The position numbers and the translations under genes were made by a program. A stretch of DNA of 64,000 nt. It comes from JBOFFC01 sp051648405. GTDB taxonomy: Bacteria; Planctomycetota; Planctomycetia; Pirellulales; Lacipirellulaceae. Shown here piece after piece: positions 1 through 9,143 of the stretch (its first letter is position 1; every line of letters begins with the position of its first letter). The notes under the pieces were generated by a model. It had not been told where the DNA came from. It did no database searches and saw nothing but the letters and a program-made list of their open reading frames with translations. The stretch is from assembly GCA_051648405.1 (NCBI GenBank), contig JBOFFC010000151.1, positions 1 through 64,000 on the forward strand. Direction: 5' to 3'.

Positions 1-119
1 TGCTGCGAGGTTCTCCAGGCGCTGACGCTTCTGGCTCGCCCGGGGGAACAGCTTGTCGGCGGGGGGGCGGGGGGCCAGAATGCGCCTTTCGTTAATACGC
101 TCCGACCGAATCGCACCCC

Positions 120-1334
120 ATGCCTAGCTGCGTCCTCGCGTACTCCGGCGGCCTCGACACGTCGGTGATCCTTGGTTGGCTCCAGGACCAGGGGTACGAC
201 TGCCACTGCGTGTACGTCGATGTGGGCCAGCCCTGTGAGGACCGCGCGGCGATCCTCAAGAAGGCCCACGATTGCGGCGCCAAGAGCGCGCGGGTCGTCG
301 ATGTGCAGGAAGAGCTGTGCCGCGACTTCGCGTTCCCGGTCTTGCAGTGGCAGGCCAAGTACGAGGGGATCTACTTGCTGGGGACCTCGATCGCCCGGCC
401 GCTGATCGCCAAGGCGTGCCTGCAAGTGGCCCGCGAGGTGGGGGCCGAGGCGTTCGCCCACGGCGCCACCGGCAAGGGGAACGACCAGTGCCGCTTCCAA
501 CTGGCGGCCGAGGCGCTCGACCCCAAGGTGAAGATCATCGCCCCGTGGCGGATGGCGAACTTCCGCGCGACCTTCCCCGGCCGGACCGAGATGATCGCTT
601 ATTGCGCCGCCAAGCAAATCCCGGTGAAGGCCTCGACGTCGAAGCCCTACAGCTCGGACGAGAACTGCCTGCACATCAGCTACGAGGCGGGAGAACTCGA
701 ACACGTCGATAACTGCGGCATCGCAGTCCCCGACTTCGGCATGACCGTCTCGCCCCAGGATGCCCCCGACAAGATTGAGAAAGTCTCGATTGGCTTCGAG
801 GCCGGCGTTCCCGTGAGCGTCAAGGGCGAGAAGCTCTCTGCGCTCGGGGTGGTTCAGAAGCTCAACGAGATCGCCGGCCGCAACGGCGTCGGCCGGATCG
901 ACGTCGTCGAAAACCGCTTCGTCGGCATGAAGAGCCGCGGCGTCTACGAGGCGCCCGGTATGACGGCTCTGTACGCGGCCCACTTGCAGCTCGAGCAGTT
1001 GACGCTCGACCGCGACCTAGTGAACCTCCGCGACCGGCTCGCGCCGGAGGTCGCCCAGATGGTGTACTACGGCTTCTGGTACGTCGCCAAAATGGACGCC
1101 CTGATGGCGATGATCCGCGAGGCGCAAAAGCCCGTGACGGGCGAAGTGACGCTCGGCCTCTACAAGGGGAACATCGAGGTCCACGGCCGCAAGAGCCCCT
1201 ACAGCCTCTACGACGCGGCGATCGCCAGCATGGAGGGGGGTGGCAGCTACGACCAGACCGACGCCGAGGGCTTCCTCCGCCTGCAGGGACTGCCGAGCCG
1301 TGTTCAAGGGACCGTGCGACCGCGGACGTATTAA
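120..1334 (+). CDS. argG: Argininosuccinate synthase
   Basis: Joins citrulline and aspartate using ATP in the penultimate step of cytoplasmic arginine synthesis. The 404-residue length is normal for the family. The ATP-pyrophosphatase loop YSGGLDTS lies at residues 8-15 and the GKGNDQCRF substrate-binding motif near residue 118. The ATG at 120 gives the expected N-terminus directly before the ATP loop. A -10-like TAATAC lies at 93-98, which would leave only a short leader. The next gene starts 32 bp downstream on the same strand, so cotranscription with the methyltransferase is possible, though no functional link is evident. No other arginine genes are present in the window. Confidence 0.98.
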   Translation: MPSCVLAYSGGLDTSVILGWLQDQGYDCHCVYVDVGQPCEDRAAILKKAHDCGAKSARVVDVQEELCRDFAFPVLQWQAKYEGIYLLGTSIARPLIAKACLQVAREVGAEAFAHGATGKGNDQCRFQLAAEALDPKVKIIAPWRMANFRATFPGRTEMIAYCAAKQIPVKASTSKPYSSDENCLHISYEAGELEHVDNCGIAVPDFGMTVSPQDAPDKIEKVSIGFEAGVPVSVKGEKLSALGVVQKLNEIAGRNGVGRIDVVENRFVGMKSRGVYEAPGMTALYAAHLQLEQLTLDRDLVNLRDRLAPEVAQMVYYGFWYVAKMDALMAMIREAQKPVTGEVTLGLYKGNIEVHGRKSPYSLYDAAIASMEGGGSYDQTDAEGFLRLQGLPSRVQGTVRPRTY

Positions 1335-1366
1335 TCTCTCCACCTCTACGAACCACGGCGGCAGGG

Positions 1367-2362
1367 ATGCAGCACTTCGAAGATGTCCTGGCCGATCGCC
1401 CCTGCCCGCTGACGGGCTGCCGCGCGGCCCTCGTCGTCGGCACGACCGACCGCACGGGGGCGCCGCTGCGGACGGTGATCTCGAAGGAGAGCGGTCTCGT
1501 CTACACCGACCCGCGACCCACGCCCGACGAAGTCCGACACTTCTACGCCGAGGAGTACCGCGTCTCCTACAAGGGGACAGCGGTCCCCAAGCCGAAGCAC
1601 GTCATCCGCGCGGGGCGCAACGCCAAGAATCGGCTCGCACGGTTGAGGCCGTTGCTCGCGCCGGGGGCGCGGGTCCTCGACGCGGGCGCCGGGGGGGGTG
1701 AGTTCGTGTTCGTCGCTTGCGAAGCGGGCTACCGAGCCGTGGGGGTCGAGCCGAACGAGGGCTACTGCAAGTTCTCGGTCGATGAGTACGGCATCGACGT
1801 CCGCAACGGCTTCTACCAGGACCTGCCGGTCGGCGACGAGCCGTTCGACTGCGTGACGCTGTTCCACGTGCTGGAGCACCTCGAGGAGCCGATCAACGCC
1901 CTCCGTGACCTGGCAAGCAAGGCGAAGCCCGGGGGCCTAGTGGTTGTCGAGGTCCCGAGCGTCGATGCCACGGGGTCGGCGCCGAGCCAGCGATGGCACT
2001 TGGGGCACCTGTTCAACTTCGGTCGGAAGACGCTCACGGCGACGGGGCTCCGCGCGGGCCTGACGCCGATCGATGTCAGCACATCGCCCGACGGCGGCGT
2101 CCTCTTCGCCGTGTTCCGCAACGAGCCCGTCGCCGATCCCCAGGGGGACGTCGATGCCGAATTACGGGGAGCATTCGACGCAACGCACCGACTGCTCGCC
2201 GGCCATTCGGCCCTGTCGCACTACCTTCGATTCGACATCCCCCTTGCGCGGGCGATCAGCAAGGGGACCCGCGCTGTGAGCGAGACACGGGCCGTGGCGC
2301 GCTACCGCGGCCAGCCCCTGGCGGCGATGCTCCGCGACCTAGCGGCCGGCAAGTTGCGCTGA
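1367..2362 (+). CDS. Class I SAM-dependent methyltransferase
   Basis: A 331-residue protein of the Methyltransf_23 type. The SAM-binding glycine motif VLDAGAGGGEF is at residues 103-113, with the acidic ribose-binding end of strand 2 (GVEPNEG) and a FHVLEHLEEP motif typical of this family further on. Residues 1-100 form a head domain with two cysteines (C13, C18), as in methyltransferases acting on sugar or lipid head groups. The substrate cannot be told from sequence. It follows argG by 32 bp and precedes an ABC-2 permease. No signal peptide or membrane segment is visible, so it should be cytoplasmic. Confidence 0.85.
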   Translation: MQHFEDVLADRPCPLTGCRAALVVGTTDRTGAPLRTVISKESGLVYTDPRPTPDEVRHFYAEEYRVSYKGTAVPKPKHVIRAGRNAKNRLARLRPLLAPGARVLDAGAGGGEFVFVACEAGYRAVGVEPNEGYCKFSVDEYGIDVRNGFYQDLPVGDEPFDCVTLFHVLEHLEEPINALRDLASKAKPGGLVVVEVPSVDATGSAPSQRWHLGHLFNFGRKTLTATGLRAGLTPIDVSTSPDGGVLFAVFRNEPVADPQGDVDAELRGAFDATHRLLAGHSALSHYLRFDIPLARAISKGTRAVSETRAVARYRGQPLAAMLRDLAAGKLR

Positions 2363-2443
2363 TTCGCGCGATACCCACGCAAGCCGCCGCCGAGTCGGTC
2401 TGGTAGGGTAGAGGGAGCGGCCGTCCCCCTCGGCCCCTCGCAA

Positions 2444-4114
2444 GTGGCTCGGCAGCCCGACGTGTACCTGACGCAGAACCCCATCTTGCAGCACGAGCTG
2501 GTCGCCAACCTCCGGCGGCCGAGGGCCTTCGTGCTGCTCGCCGCGTACGTCGGGATCCTCGGCGGGATGGTGCTGCTGGCGTGGCCTAAGGCGACACGGC
2601 TCGACATGACCCAGCCCGCCGAGGCGCAGCGGCTGATCAACCTGCTGTTCCTCGGGCAGTTCCTGCTCGCGTCGTTGATGGCGCCGAGCTTCGCCGCGGG
2701 GGCGCTGACGGGGGAGAAAGAACGGCTGTCGCTCGAGATGCTCCTCGCTTCGCCGCTGCGGCCGGGGGCGATCGTCCTGGGCAAGTACCTGGCGGCGCTC
2801 GCGCACCTGGGAGTCCTGGTCGTCTGCTCGTTGCCGATCGTGCTGCTGTGCGTGCCGCTGGGTGGGGTGTCGCCGTACGAGGTGCTGGCTGCGTACGCGG
2901 CGACCGCTTCGGCGGTGGCGCTGTTCGGCGTGATCAGCCTGTGGGCGAGCGGCGTCTTCGCGCGGACTTCGAGCGCGTTGGTCGTCAGCTACTTCCTGAT
3001 CCTGCCGCTGGCGCTCGGCGCCGTTGCGGCGTGGAACGCGCTCGGGCGGCTCGGCGAGGCGCGGGTGCTGATCGCCCTGACGCTTGTGCCGATCGCCTGC
3101 GCGTCGGTCGGCTCGCTCCTCTGGTGGCAAGCCTGCAAGCGGCTGCTGAACCCGCCGGACCTCGGGTCGGGGGGCGCCGACGCGATCGACCTCGAGACCG
3201 AGGCCCGCGACGCCGTGGGCCTGTACATCGAGCGGAACGAGTTCCCCGACCGGCTCTTCGCCCCCCCCAAGCGGACCGACTTCCTGGAGGAGGGCGCCAA
3301 CCCGATCTACGACAAGGAGATGCGCAGCGAGATCTTCAGCCAAGGGACGCTGATGCTGCGCCTGGTGATCCAGGTCTCGATGGTCCTCGCGATCCCGATC
3401 ATGGCGGCGTGCGTCTACGTCTGGCCGTGGCTTGCGGCGTGGTACGTGTCGTACGTGCTGCTGTTCAGCCTGCTGTGCGGGCCGGTCTTCTCGGCTGGGA
3501 GCGTCTGCAGCGAGCGCGAGCGGCAGACGCTCGACCTGCTGCTGGTGACGCTCATCACCCCGTCGCAGATGCTGTGGGGCAAGCTGCTTAGCGGCCTCCG
3601 CGTATCGACCGTGCTGACGGCGTTCCTGGTCTGGCCGATCGTCCTGGCGTGCTTGATGCCGCTCCCGTTCTGGACGTTCTGGAACCTGCTCACCGTCAGC
3701 GGCTATTTGCTGATCGTGCTGCTGACGTGCGTCACGACGTCGCTAACAGCGCTGCTGTGCTCGACGCTCTGCTCGCGGACATCGACGAGCCTTGTGGCGA
3801 GCTACCTGACGCTCGCGCTGCTGTTCCTCGCGCCGCTGGCCGCGCAGTACTTCGCCGTGGCGTTCTACCGCGGAACGCCGACCGCGCAGGGGATCGATGC
3901 GGCCAGCGCGCTCAGCCCGTTCGCCGCGGCGTTCTCGCTGCCGCTCGACATCCCGCGCACGGGGGACTGGGCCGACAGCCAAGCCGACGCCGCGCAGAAG
4001 GTCGGCAAGCCACTCCGATTCTGGGGGCACGTCCTGTGGTCGCTCGTCTACCAAGGGGCGCTGCTGGGGGTGATCGCGTGGCGGTTCCGAGCCCGCTGGC
4101 GCGTTTCGGCTTGA
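2444..4114 (+). CDS. Double-length ABC-2 type permease
   Basis: A 556-residue integral membrane protein with about twelve hydrophobic segments. It contains two ABC-2-like halves: each has a soluble amphipathic stretch followed by a conserved 'ERxxxxLxxLLxxPLxPxxxxxGK' type signature, seen near residues 88-110 (KERLSLEMLL, IVLGKYL) and near 348-375 (ERERQTLDLLL, MLWGKLL). A soluble loop of about 60 residues joins them. The start is the GTG at 2444. The partner ATPase is not adjacent, so the substrate is unknown. A paralogous protein with the same two-half layout lies at 58854-60719. This family is usual in ABC exporters of gliding or peptide type, but that role is only inferred. Confidence 0.8.
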   Translation: MARQPDVYLTQNPILQHELVANLRRPRAFVLLAAYVGILGGMVLLAWPKATRLDMTQPAEAQRLINLLFLGQFLLASLMAPSFAAGALTGEKERLSLEMLLASPLRPGAIVLGKYLAALAHLGVLVVCSLPIVLLCVPLGGVSPYEVLAAYAATASAVALFGVISLWASGVFARTSSALVVSYFLILPLALGAVAAWNALGRLGEARVLIALTLVPIACASVGSLLWWQACKRLLNPPDLGSGGADAIDLETEARDAVGLYIERNEFPDRLFAPPKRTDFLEEGANPIYDKEMRSEIFSQGTLMLRLVIQVSMVLAIPIMAACVYVWPWLAAWYVSYVLLFSLLCGPVFSAGSVCSERERQTLDLLLVTLITPSQMLWGKLLSGLRVSTVLTAFLVWPIVLACLMPLPFWTFWNLLTVSGYLLIVLLTCVTTSLTALLCSTLCSRTSTSLVASYLTLALLFLAPLAAQYFAVAFYRGTPTAQGIDAASALSPFAAAFSLPLDIPRTGDWADSQADAAQKVGKPLRFWGHVLWSLVYQGALLGVIAWRFRARWRVSA

Positions 4115-4154
4115 GACGCAGCGCCCCCACGGCAGACGACGCCACACCGTGGGA

Positions 4155-4228
4155 GGGAGCCCTAAGCGTTAGCGCCGGGAGTGGAGCGACTACGCAGCGC
4201 ACTCCCGGCCCTGACGCTTAGGGCTCCC
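4155..4228. repeat. Interspersed inverted repeat (hairpin)
   Basis: Two nested complementary arm pairs: 4155-4169 with 4214-4228 (15 bp) and 4174-4182 with 4201-4209 (9 bp). The unit lies between the permease stop and yaaA. It looks like a dispersed planctomycete intergenic repeat and could also stop transcription of the permease gene, although no T-run follows it. Confidence 0.7.
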
Positions 4229-4268
4229 AAGACTCGGTAAGTTCAAGTTTTTCCACGGACCCCCTCCG

Positions 4269-5063
4269 ATGCTGATCGTCCTTTCGCCCGCCAAGACGCT
4301 CGACTTCACGCCGACGTCGCGGCCGCTTTCGGCCACGAAGCCCGAGTTCCACTCCGAGGCGAAGAAGCTCGCGGCGATCGTCAAGCGGCTGTCGAAGGTG
4401 CAACTCGCCGAGCTGATGGACCTCAGCGACAAGCTGGCCGAGCAGACGCACGGGTACTTCGCGACCTGGAAGGCGACCTGGGATGCCCGCGCGGCGAAGC
4501 AGGCGGCCCTCGCCTTCCGCGGCGACGTGTACCAAGGGCTCGAAGCCGACACGCTCGGCGACCGGCAGCTCGAAGCGGCCCAGTCGCGGCTGCGGGTCCT
4601 CTCGGGGCTCTACGGCGTGCTGCGGCCGCTCGACTTGATCCAGCCGTACCGCTTGGAGATGGGTCGCGCGCTCGCGAACGAGCGCGGCGACAACCTGTAC
4701 GCCTGGTGGGGCGACCGGGTGACGAAGGCCCTGAACCGCGCGCTCGACGAGCTCCCCCCGGACGCCCCGCGGCTGGTGGTGAACCTGGCGTCGAACGAGT
4801 ATTGGTCGGTCGTACGACCGGAGAAACTCGGCGCCCAGGTCGTCACGCCGGTGTTCAAAGACCGTTCGGCCGCGGGCTACAAGGTGCTCAGCTTCTTTGC
4901 GAAACGGGCCCGCGGCGAGATGGCCCGCCACCTGCTTGGCGCGGGCCCAACCGGGATCGAGGCGATCGACCGGTTCGCCGCCTCGGGATATCGCCGAAAC
5001 GCGTCGCTCTCGACCCCCGCGTCGCCGGTCTTCACCCGTGAAAAGCCGCCGGCTCGCTCGTGA
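4269..5063 (+). CDS. yaaA: Peroxide stress protein YaaA (DUF328)
   Basis: A 264-residue member of the YaaA/DUF328 family, whose Escherichia coli member lowers free iron and DNA damage under peroxide stress. The N-terminus MLIVLSPAKTLDF is diagnostic, and LSGLYGVLRPLDLIQPYR near residues 115-132 and NLASNEY near 176 match the family core. Length is typical (about 255-260). The ATG at 4269 is the only start that preserves the first strand. It sits alone between an inverted repeat and a promoter region for the next gene. Cytoplasmic. Confidence 0.95.
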   Translation: MLIVLSPAKTLDFTPTSRPLSATKPEFHSEAKKLAAIVKRLSKVQLAELMDLSDKLAEQTHGYFATWKATWDARAAKQAALAFRGDVYQGLEADTLGDRQLEAAQSRLRVLSGLYGVLRPLDLIQPYRLEMGRALANERGDNLYAWWGDRVTKALNRALDELPPDAPRLVVNLASNEYWSVVRPEKLGAQVVTPVFKDRSAAGYKVLSFFAKRARGEMARHLLGAGPTGIEAIDRFAASGYRRNASLSTPASPVFTREKPPARS

Positions 5064-5199
5064 AGATTGTGCGCTCGCCTTTGCGCGAAGGCGCCGGGCC
5101 GCGGCGACCTGACCCCCAGCGCCTGCGGCACAGGTCCGAGAGTCGCGGCCGATCGGGAAGAAGCTCGGCTCCGATCACGTCGCGGACCAGTCCCGAACG

Positions 5200-5229
5200 T
5201 TGGACGGGGTAAAGCGCTCGATCTACACT
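5200..5229 (+). promoter_or_regulatory. Candidate sigma70-like promoter of the matrixin gene
   Basis: TTGGAC at 5200-5205 and TACACT at 5224-5229 with an 18-bp spacer, about 64 bp upstream of the ATG at 5293. Found by eye; no other support. Confidence 0.35.
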
Positions 5230-5292
5230 CAGCCCCGGGCGAGCTCGCGGATTGCAGCCGCCTCGCGCACCCCTTCCGCCGAGTAGACCTCC

Positions 5293-6675
5293 ATGTCGAT
5301 CCGAGCCCGCCGGCCCCTCTCCCCCTTGGGGGCGGCCATGGTGTTGCTGTGCGCAGTGGCTTACGCGGCGGCGGTGGAAGCCGCCTGCGGCTGCTTCTCT
5401 TGCCTGACCGGCGGCTACTGCGCGGTCCGCGAAGAGCCGCTCGAGCTGACCCCCGGCGAAGCGGAGCCCTCGGTCCCCTACGCCGAGTTTCGCGTCAACG
5501 ATCGCTGGACTCGGACCGCTGCGTCGGGGTCCAACGCCCGGCGCGGAGACCCGATCACCGTCACGTGGGGCATCGTCGCTGACGGGACGACGATCACGGG
5601 GAACGAGGGTTCGTCCCCTAGCAACCTGATCGCGATGCTCAACACGCAGTACGGCGCGGGCCCCGGCGGAGTCGCCGACGCGCCGTGGTTCCGGCTGTTC
5701 ACGGACTCGTTCCGGCGCTGGGACGAGCTCTCGGGAGTCACCTACGTGTACGAGCCGGCCGACGGCGGACAGCCGATCGACAGCTCGACCACGCCCAGCG
5801 GCGCCCGCGGCGTGTACGCCGACGTCCGCATCGGCGGCCACTCGATCGACGGAGACAGCGGTAGCAACACGCTCGCCTACAACTACTTCCCCGATCACTC
5901 CGACATGGTGATCGACACCGACAACGCGTCGTTCTACGGCAACCGCGAACGCACCTCGGTGCGGCTGCGGAACGTGCTGATGCACGAGGCCGGGCACGGC
6001 CTCGGGTTCGAGCACCTCGAATCGACCAGTGGCAGCTTCCTGATGGAGCCCTTCATCAGCTCCGGTTTCGATGGGCCGCAACTCGACGACGTCCTCGCCG
6101 TACAGCGGAACTACGGCGACCCACTCGAAGAAGCGGGGGGTAACGACTCGGTCGCGACAGCAACCCTCGCCGGCGCCTTCTCGGTCGGCCAGCAATGGGC
6201 GATCGGCACGAACGGCGACTCGGCGATCGTTCAACCGACTCAGCGGGACTTTGTGAGCATCGACGGGCTGGGTGACACCGACTTGTTCCGCTTCACGGTC
6301 ACGACCCCCGTCACGGCGCAGCTCGTCCTACGCCAGCGCGGCGCCGTGTACCAAGAAGGCGCCCAAGGGGGGCCTCAAACGAGTCTCGACGCCCGTCGGA
6401 TCAACCCCCTGACGCTCGCCCTCGAACGCGAGGACACGCGGACCAACATCGTCGTCGCCTCCGGGACGCCCCTCACCGGGGGCCTGTTCGGCCAGTCAAT
6501 CCGCGACACCCCGCTGATGCCCGGGTTCACGTACTACGCGCGTGTCCGCGGGACGATCGACAACGTGCAACTGTACGGCCTGCAGTTGGTGTTCACGCCG
6601 ATCCCCGAGCCGGCTACGGCGCTGGGGCTCGTGTTGCTGGCGGCCTGCGCCGCCGGTGGCCGCCGGGCGGGTTGA
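5293..6675 (+). CDS. PEP-CTERM matrixin-family zinc metalloprotease
   Basis: A 460-residue secreted protein. Residues 1-31 form a signal peptide. The metzincin zinc site HEAGHGLGFEH occupies residues 231-241 (H231, H235 and H241 as ligands, E232 as catalytic base), the exact HExxHxxGxxH pattern, so it belongs to the matrixin (M10A) group. About 130 residues of beta-rich sequence follow, resembling a pre-peptidase C-terminal domain. The tail is a PEP-CTERM sorting signal: IPEP, a hydrophobic helix, then arginines. Family knowledge says such tails are processed by exosortase/archaeosortase-type enzymes and hold proteins at the envelope or matrix. No sortase gene is in the window. Confidence 0.9.
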   Translation: MSIRARRPLSPLGAAMVLLCAVAYAAAVEAACGCFSCLTGGYCAVREEPLELTPGEAEPSVPYAEFRVNDRWTRTAASGSNARRGDPITVTWGIVADGTTITGNEGSSPSNLIAMLNTQYGAGPGGVADAPWFRLFTDSFRRWDELSGVTYVYEPADGGQPIDSSTTPSGARGVYADVRIGGHSIDGDSGSNTLAYNYFPDHSDMVIDTDNASFYGNRERTSVRLRNVLMHEAGHGLGFEHLESTSGSFLMEPFISSGFDGPQLDDVLAVQRNYGDPLEEAGGNDSVATATLAGAFSVGQQWAIGTNGDSAIVQPTQRDFVSIDGLGDTDLFRFTVTTPVTAQLVLRQRGAVYQEGAQGGPQTSLDARRINPLTLALEREDTRTNIVVASGTPLTGGLFGQSIRDTPLMPGFTYYARVRGTIDNVQLYGLQLVFTPIPEPATALGLVLLAACAAGGRRAG

Positions 6676-6788
6676 CCCGCGCTGCGGCGCCGCACGATAA
6701 CGATCGAAACCAGTTCGCGACGCCCGGCAAAAGCGGCGCGTCGAGCGGACGGCCGTAGCGCGGCGCGCCCCGCACCAGAGTCGCCCCC

Positions 6789-8063
6789 ATGGAGTCTCGT
6801 CCCGCGTCGCCGACGCACGAACCGTCGCAGGACGAGCGTGACCTCGACCTGTACGCGTCGCGGCTCGGTCAGCCGGTCCGGCAGAAAGCGGCCGAGTTCG
6901 AGCGGGACGGACGGCTGCGGCACGTGATCTTCTCGGGCCAGTTCTCCCCCGCGATGCTCGACGAGGTCTCCGAGACGGCCGACCAAGTGCGGAGGCTCTC
7001 GAAGAGCCGCGCCGGCCAGGACTTCCTCCGTTCACTGCTCGCCCACAAGCGGGCCATGCTTTACTTCACGCAGCCCTCGACGCGGACGTTCTTGTCGTTC
7101 ATGGCCGCCTGCCAGGTCCTGGGGGTCGTCTGCAACGAGGTCCGTGACCCCTCGACGTCGTCCGAGACCAAGGGAGAAACGCGGTTCGACTCGATCCGGA
7201 TGTTCTCCAGCTACTTCGACCTGATCATCATGCGCTCGCCGATTGCGCGATTGGCTGAGTCGTGCGCCTACTTGATGAACGACCTGACGCGCACGGGGCA
7301 GCGGAGCGTGCCGATCGTCAACGCCGGGTCGGGCGCCGACGAGCACCCCACGCAGGCGCTGCTCGACGTCTACACGCTGCAGCGCACGTTCCAGTTTGAG
7401 AACCCGCGCGACAGCCCCGTGAGTCGCCTCGACGAGCTGCGTGGACGCTACGGGTACGCCGACCTGCAACGAGGCCTCGCCAACAAGACGTACGCATTCT
7501 GCGGCGACATCGGCCGAGGGCGCACCGTGCGGTCGCTGGCGATGCTGCTGGCCGAGTACCCCGGCGTGCGGCTGGTGTTCGTGTCGCCGGACCACCCAAA
7601 GCTCGTGATGCGCGACGACCTGCGGCAAAGACTGCGCGATCGTGGTGTGCTGGTTTCCGAGGTCGATTCGTTCGACGCGCCGATCACCGGGGCCGCCGGC
7701 ACGACGGGGCCCGTCATCGAGCAGGCCGACGCGGTCTACATGACGCGTGTTCAGAAGGAGCACGACTCGGCGGAAGACGCGGAGTCGTTCGCGGGGATCG
7801 ACTTCTCTCGGTACAGGCTGACGACAGACCTCGTCGGCCGGATGAAAGCCTACGCGCCCATCCTACACCCCTTTCCGCGCGACCAGCACTTCGCCGAGAT
7901 CCCCCCCGAGATCGACGCCGACCCCCGCGCGATGTACTTCCGCCAGGCCCGCAACGGCATGTGGGTCCGGGCGGCGCTCCTGGCGCACCTGATGGACGCC
8001 GACGGCGCCATCCAGCGCCACTACCACCACGAGTACAGCGAAAGGCACGGGGCGAGAGGTTAG
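6789..8063 (+). CDS. pyrB: Aspartate carbamoyltransferase family protein
   Basis: Likely makes N-carbamoylaspartate in pyrimidine synthesis. The carbamoyl-phosphate loop STRT is at residues 97-100, GADEHPTQALLDVY near 180-193 fits aspartate rather than ornithine transcarbamylases, and the C-terminal HPFPRDQHF plus the RNGMWVRAALLAHLM helix close the fold. At 424 residues it is about 110 longer than the usual catalytic chain because of a ~45-residue N-terminal extension and insertions in the first domain. No pyrI regulatory-chain gene is nearby. An alternative is a paralogous transcarbamylase with another acceptor. The only neighbour is the NYN gene, 95 bp downstream. Confidence 0.85.
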   Translation: MESRPASPTHEPSQDERDLDLYASRLGQPVRQKAAEFERDGRLRHVIFSGQFSPAMLDEVSETADQVRRLSKSRAGQDFLRSLLAHKRAMLYFTQPSTRTFLSFMAACQVLGVVCNEVRDPSTSSETKGETRFDSIRMFSSYFDLIIMRSPIARLAESCAYLMNDLTRTGQRSVPIVNAGSGADEHPTQALLDVYTLQRTFQFENPRDSPVSRLDELRGRYGYADLQRGLANKTYAFCGDIGRGRTVRSLAMLLAEYPGVRLVFVSPDHPKLVMRDDLRQRLRDRGVLVSEVDSFDAPITGAAGTTGPVIEQADAVYMTRVQKEHDSAEDAESFAGIDFSRYRLTTDLVGRMKAYAPILHPFPRDQHFAEIPPEIDADPRAMYFRQARNGMWVRAALLAHLMDADGAIQRHYHHEYSERHGARG

Positions 8064-8158
8064 AGGCGAGAAAAACGGTGCTCGTCAACGTGCTATCGGT
8101 CGTCCGTCGTTCGTCATCCGCTAACTTCCCCCTCGCCTCCAACCACTCGCCTCTCCCC
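8051..8158. repeat. Degenerate GAGGCGAGAG-type inverted repeat
   Basis: A purine-rich GGCGAGAGGTTAGAGGCGAG stretch at 8051-8070 is answered by CTCGCCTCC...CTCGCCTC at 8132-8154, giving an imperfect long hairpin that fills the gap between the carbamoyltransferase and the NYN gene. Related GAGGCGAGAG tracts occur at 21332-21362 and 57391-57424. Confidence 0.6.
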
Positions 8159-8869
8159 GTGCGCCTCCTGATCGACGGCTACAACCTGCTGCACGCGAGC
8201 GACCTGTTTGGGTCGGGCTCGCTGGCCGGTACGCTGCGCGGGTCGCGCGAAGCGTTGCTCGAATTCCTCTCGACGCGGCTCGACGAGCGCGAGCGCCGCA
8301 CGACCGTGATCGTGTTCGACGCGGCCGAGGCGCCGCTGCACCTCCCCGACTCGTACTCGCAGGAGGGGATCGCGGTCCGCTTCGCGCGCGGCTACCCCAG
8401 CGCCGACGCCCTGCTCGAAGAGGTCCTCGCCGAAGCCAAGGGGACGCGCAACCTGACGGTCGTGTCGGGGGATCGACGCGTGCAGCGCGCCGCGCGTTCG
8501 CGTGGCGCCACGCCCGTCGATAGCGAGCCGTGGTTCCGCGAGCTCGCCGCCCGCCGCCCGCTCGCCGAGACACCGTTGCCCAAGCCGACGGGCGAGCCCC
8601 TCGACAACGCCCACTGGGTCCGCGCGTTCAGCGACGCCGAGCTCGACGCCGAAGTCGCCCGCGCCGCGTCTCCCCCCCCTCCCCCGGACGCCAGCCTGGC
8701 GCCCCCCGCGTCGGCGGCTGTCGAACCAGCCCCCCCGAAGCGGGCCCGTGCCAAGCGTTCCGGCGGGGGGCTATCGCACGGCCGAAAGCCGCTCCGCGAG
8801 TTTGGCGAGGGGGTCTTTGACCCCTTCCCCCCGGGATACGGCGAAGACCTCCTCGACGGCGACGCCTGA
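8159..8869 (+). CDS. NYN (YacP-like PIN-fold) ribonuclease domain protein
   Basis: A 236-residue protein starting at the GTG at 8159, since upstream in-frame codons lie inside the previous gene and a repeat. The N-terminus VRLLIDGYNLL with its conserved aspartate, the D of VIVFDAAE and VVSGDRRVQRAARSRG are the acidic motifs of NYN/YacP domains, which are predicted metal-dependent RNases (YacP of Bacillus is Rae1, a ribosome-associated endoribonuclease). The NYN domain takes up residues 1-130. The rest is a proline/alanine-rich linker and a basic, glycine-rich tail near residue 200 that may bind RNA. Target unknown. Confidence 0.8.
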   Translation: MRLLIDGYNLLHASDLFGSGSLAGTLRGSREALLEFLSTRLDERERRTTVIVFDAAEAPLHLPDSYSQEGIAVRFARGYPSADALLEEVLAEAKGTRNLTVVSGDRRVQRAARSRGATPVDSEPWFRELAARRPLAETPLPKPTGEPLDNAHWVRAFSDAELDAEVARAASPPPPPDASLAPPASAAVEPAPPKRARAKRSGGGLSHGRKPLREFGEGVFDPFPPGYGEDLLDGDA

Positions 8870-9143
8870 GTCCGCCCCCGTGGGGGTCCACCGCGCAGGG
8901 GCGCGGAGCCGGGCTGCGCGGCGTTTTCTCTCGTTGCAACCGTTGCGAACGGCTCGCTCGGCGCCCCCGGCCCGGCTTGTTCGTTCGATTCGGTCCATCG
9001 ATTTGCGCCTTGGCGAACGTCGCGCGCCCGCTTGCGTGACTTAGTTTTCCTCAACCCCGCACCGGGGCGACCGTGTGCTGCGCGCCAAGCGGACCGCGCT
9101 CGTCGCGTGACCGCACCCCAGGACGAATCGAGGGACACTCACC

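Noticed and set aside
1..75. Leftward open frame at the left edge reading ADKLFPRASQKRQRLENLA-like sequence
   Set aside because: No start codon can be placed and too little of it lies in the window; GC-rich sequence is often open by chance.
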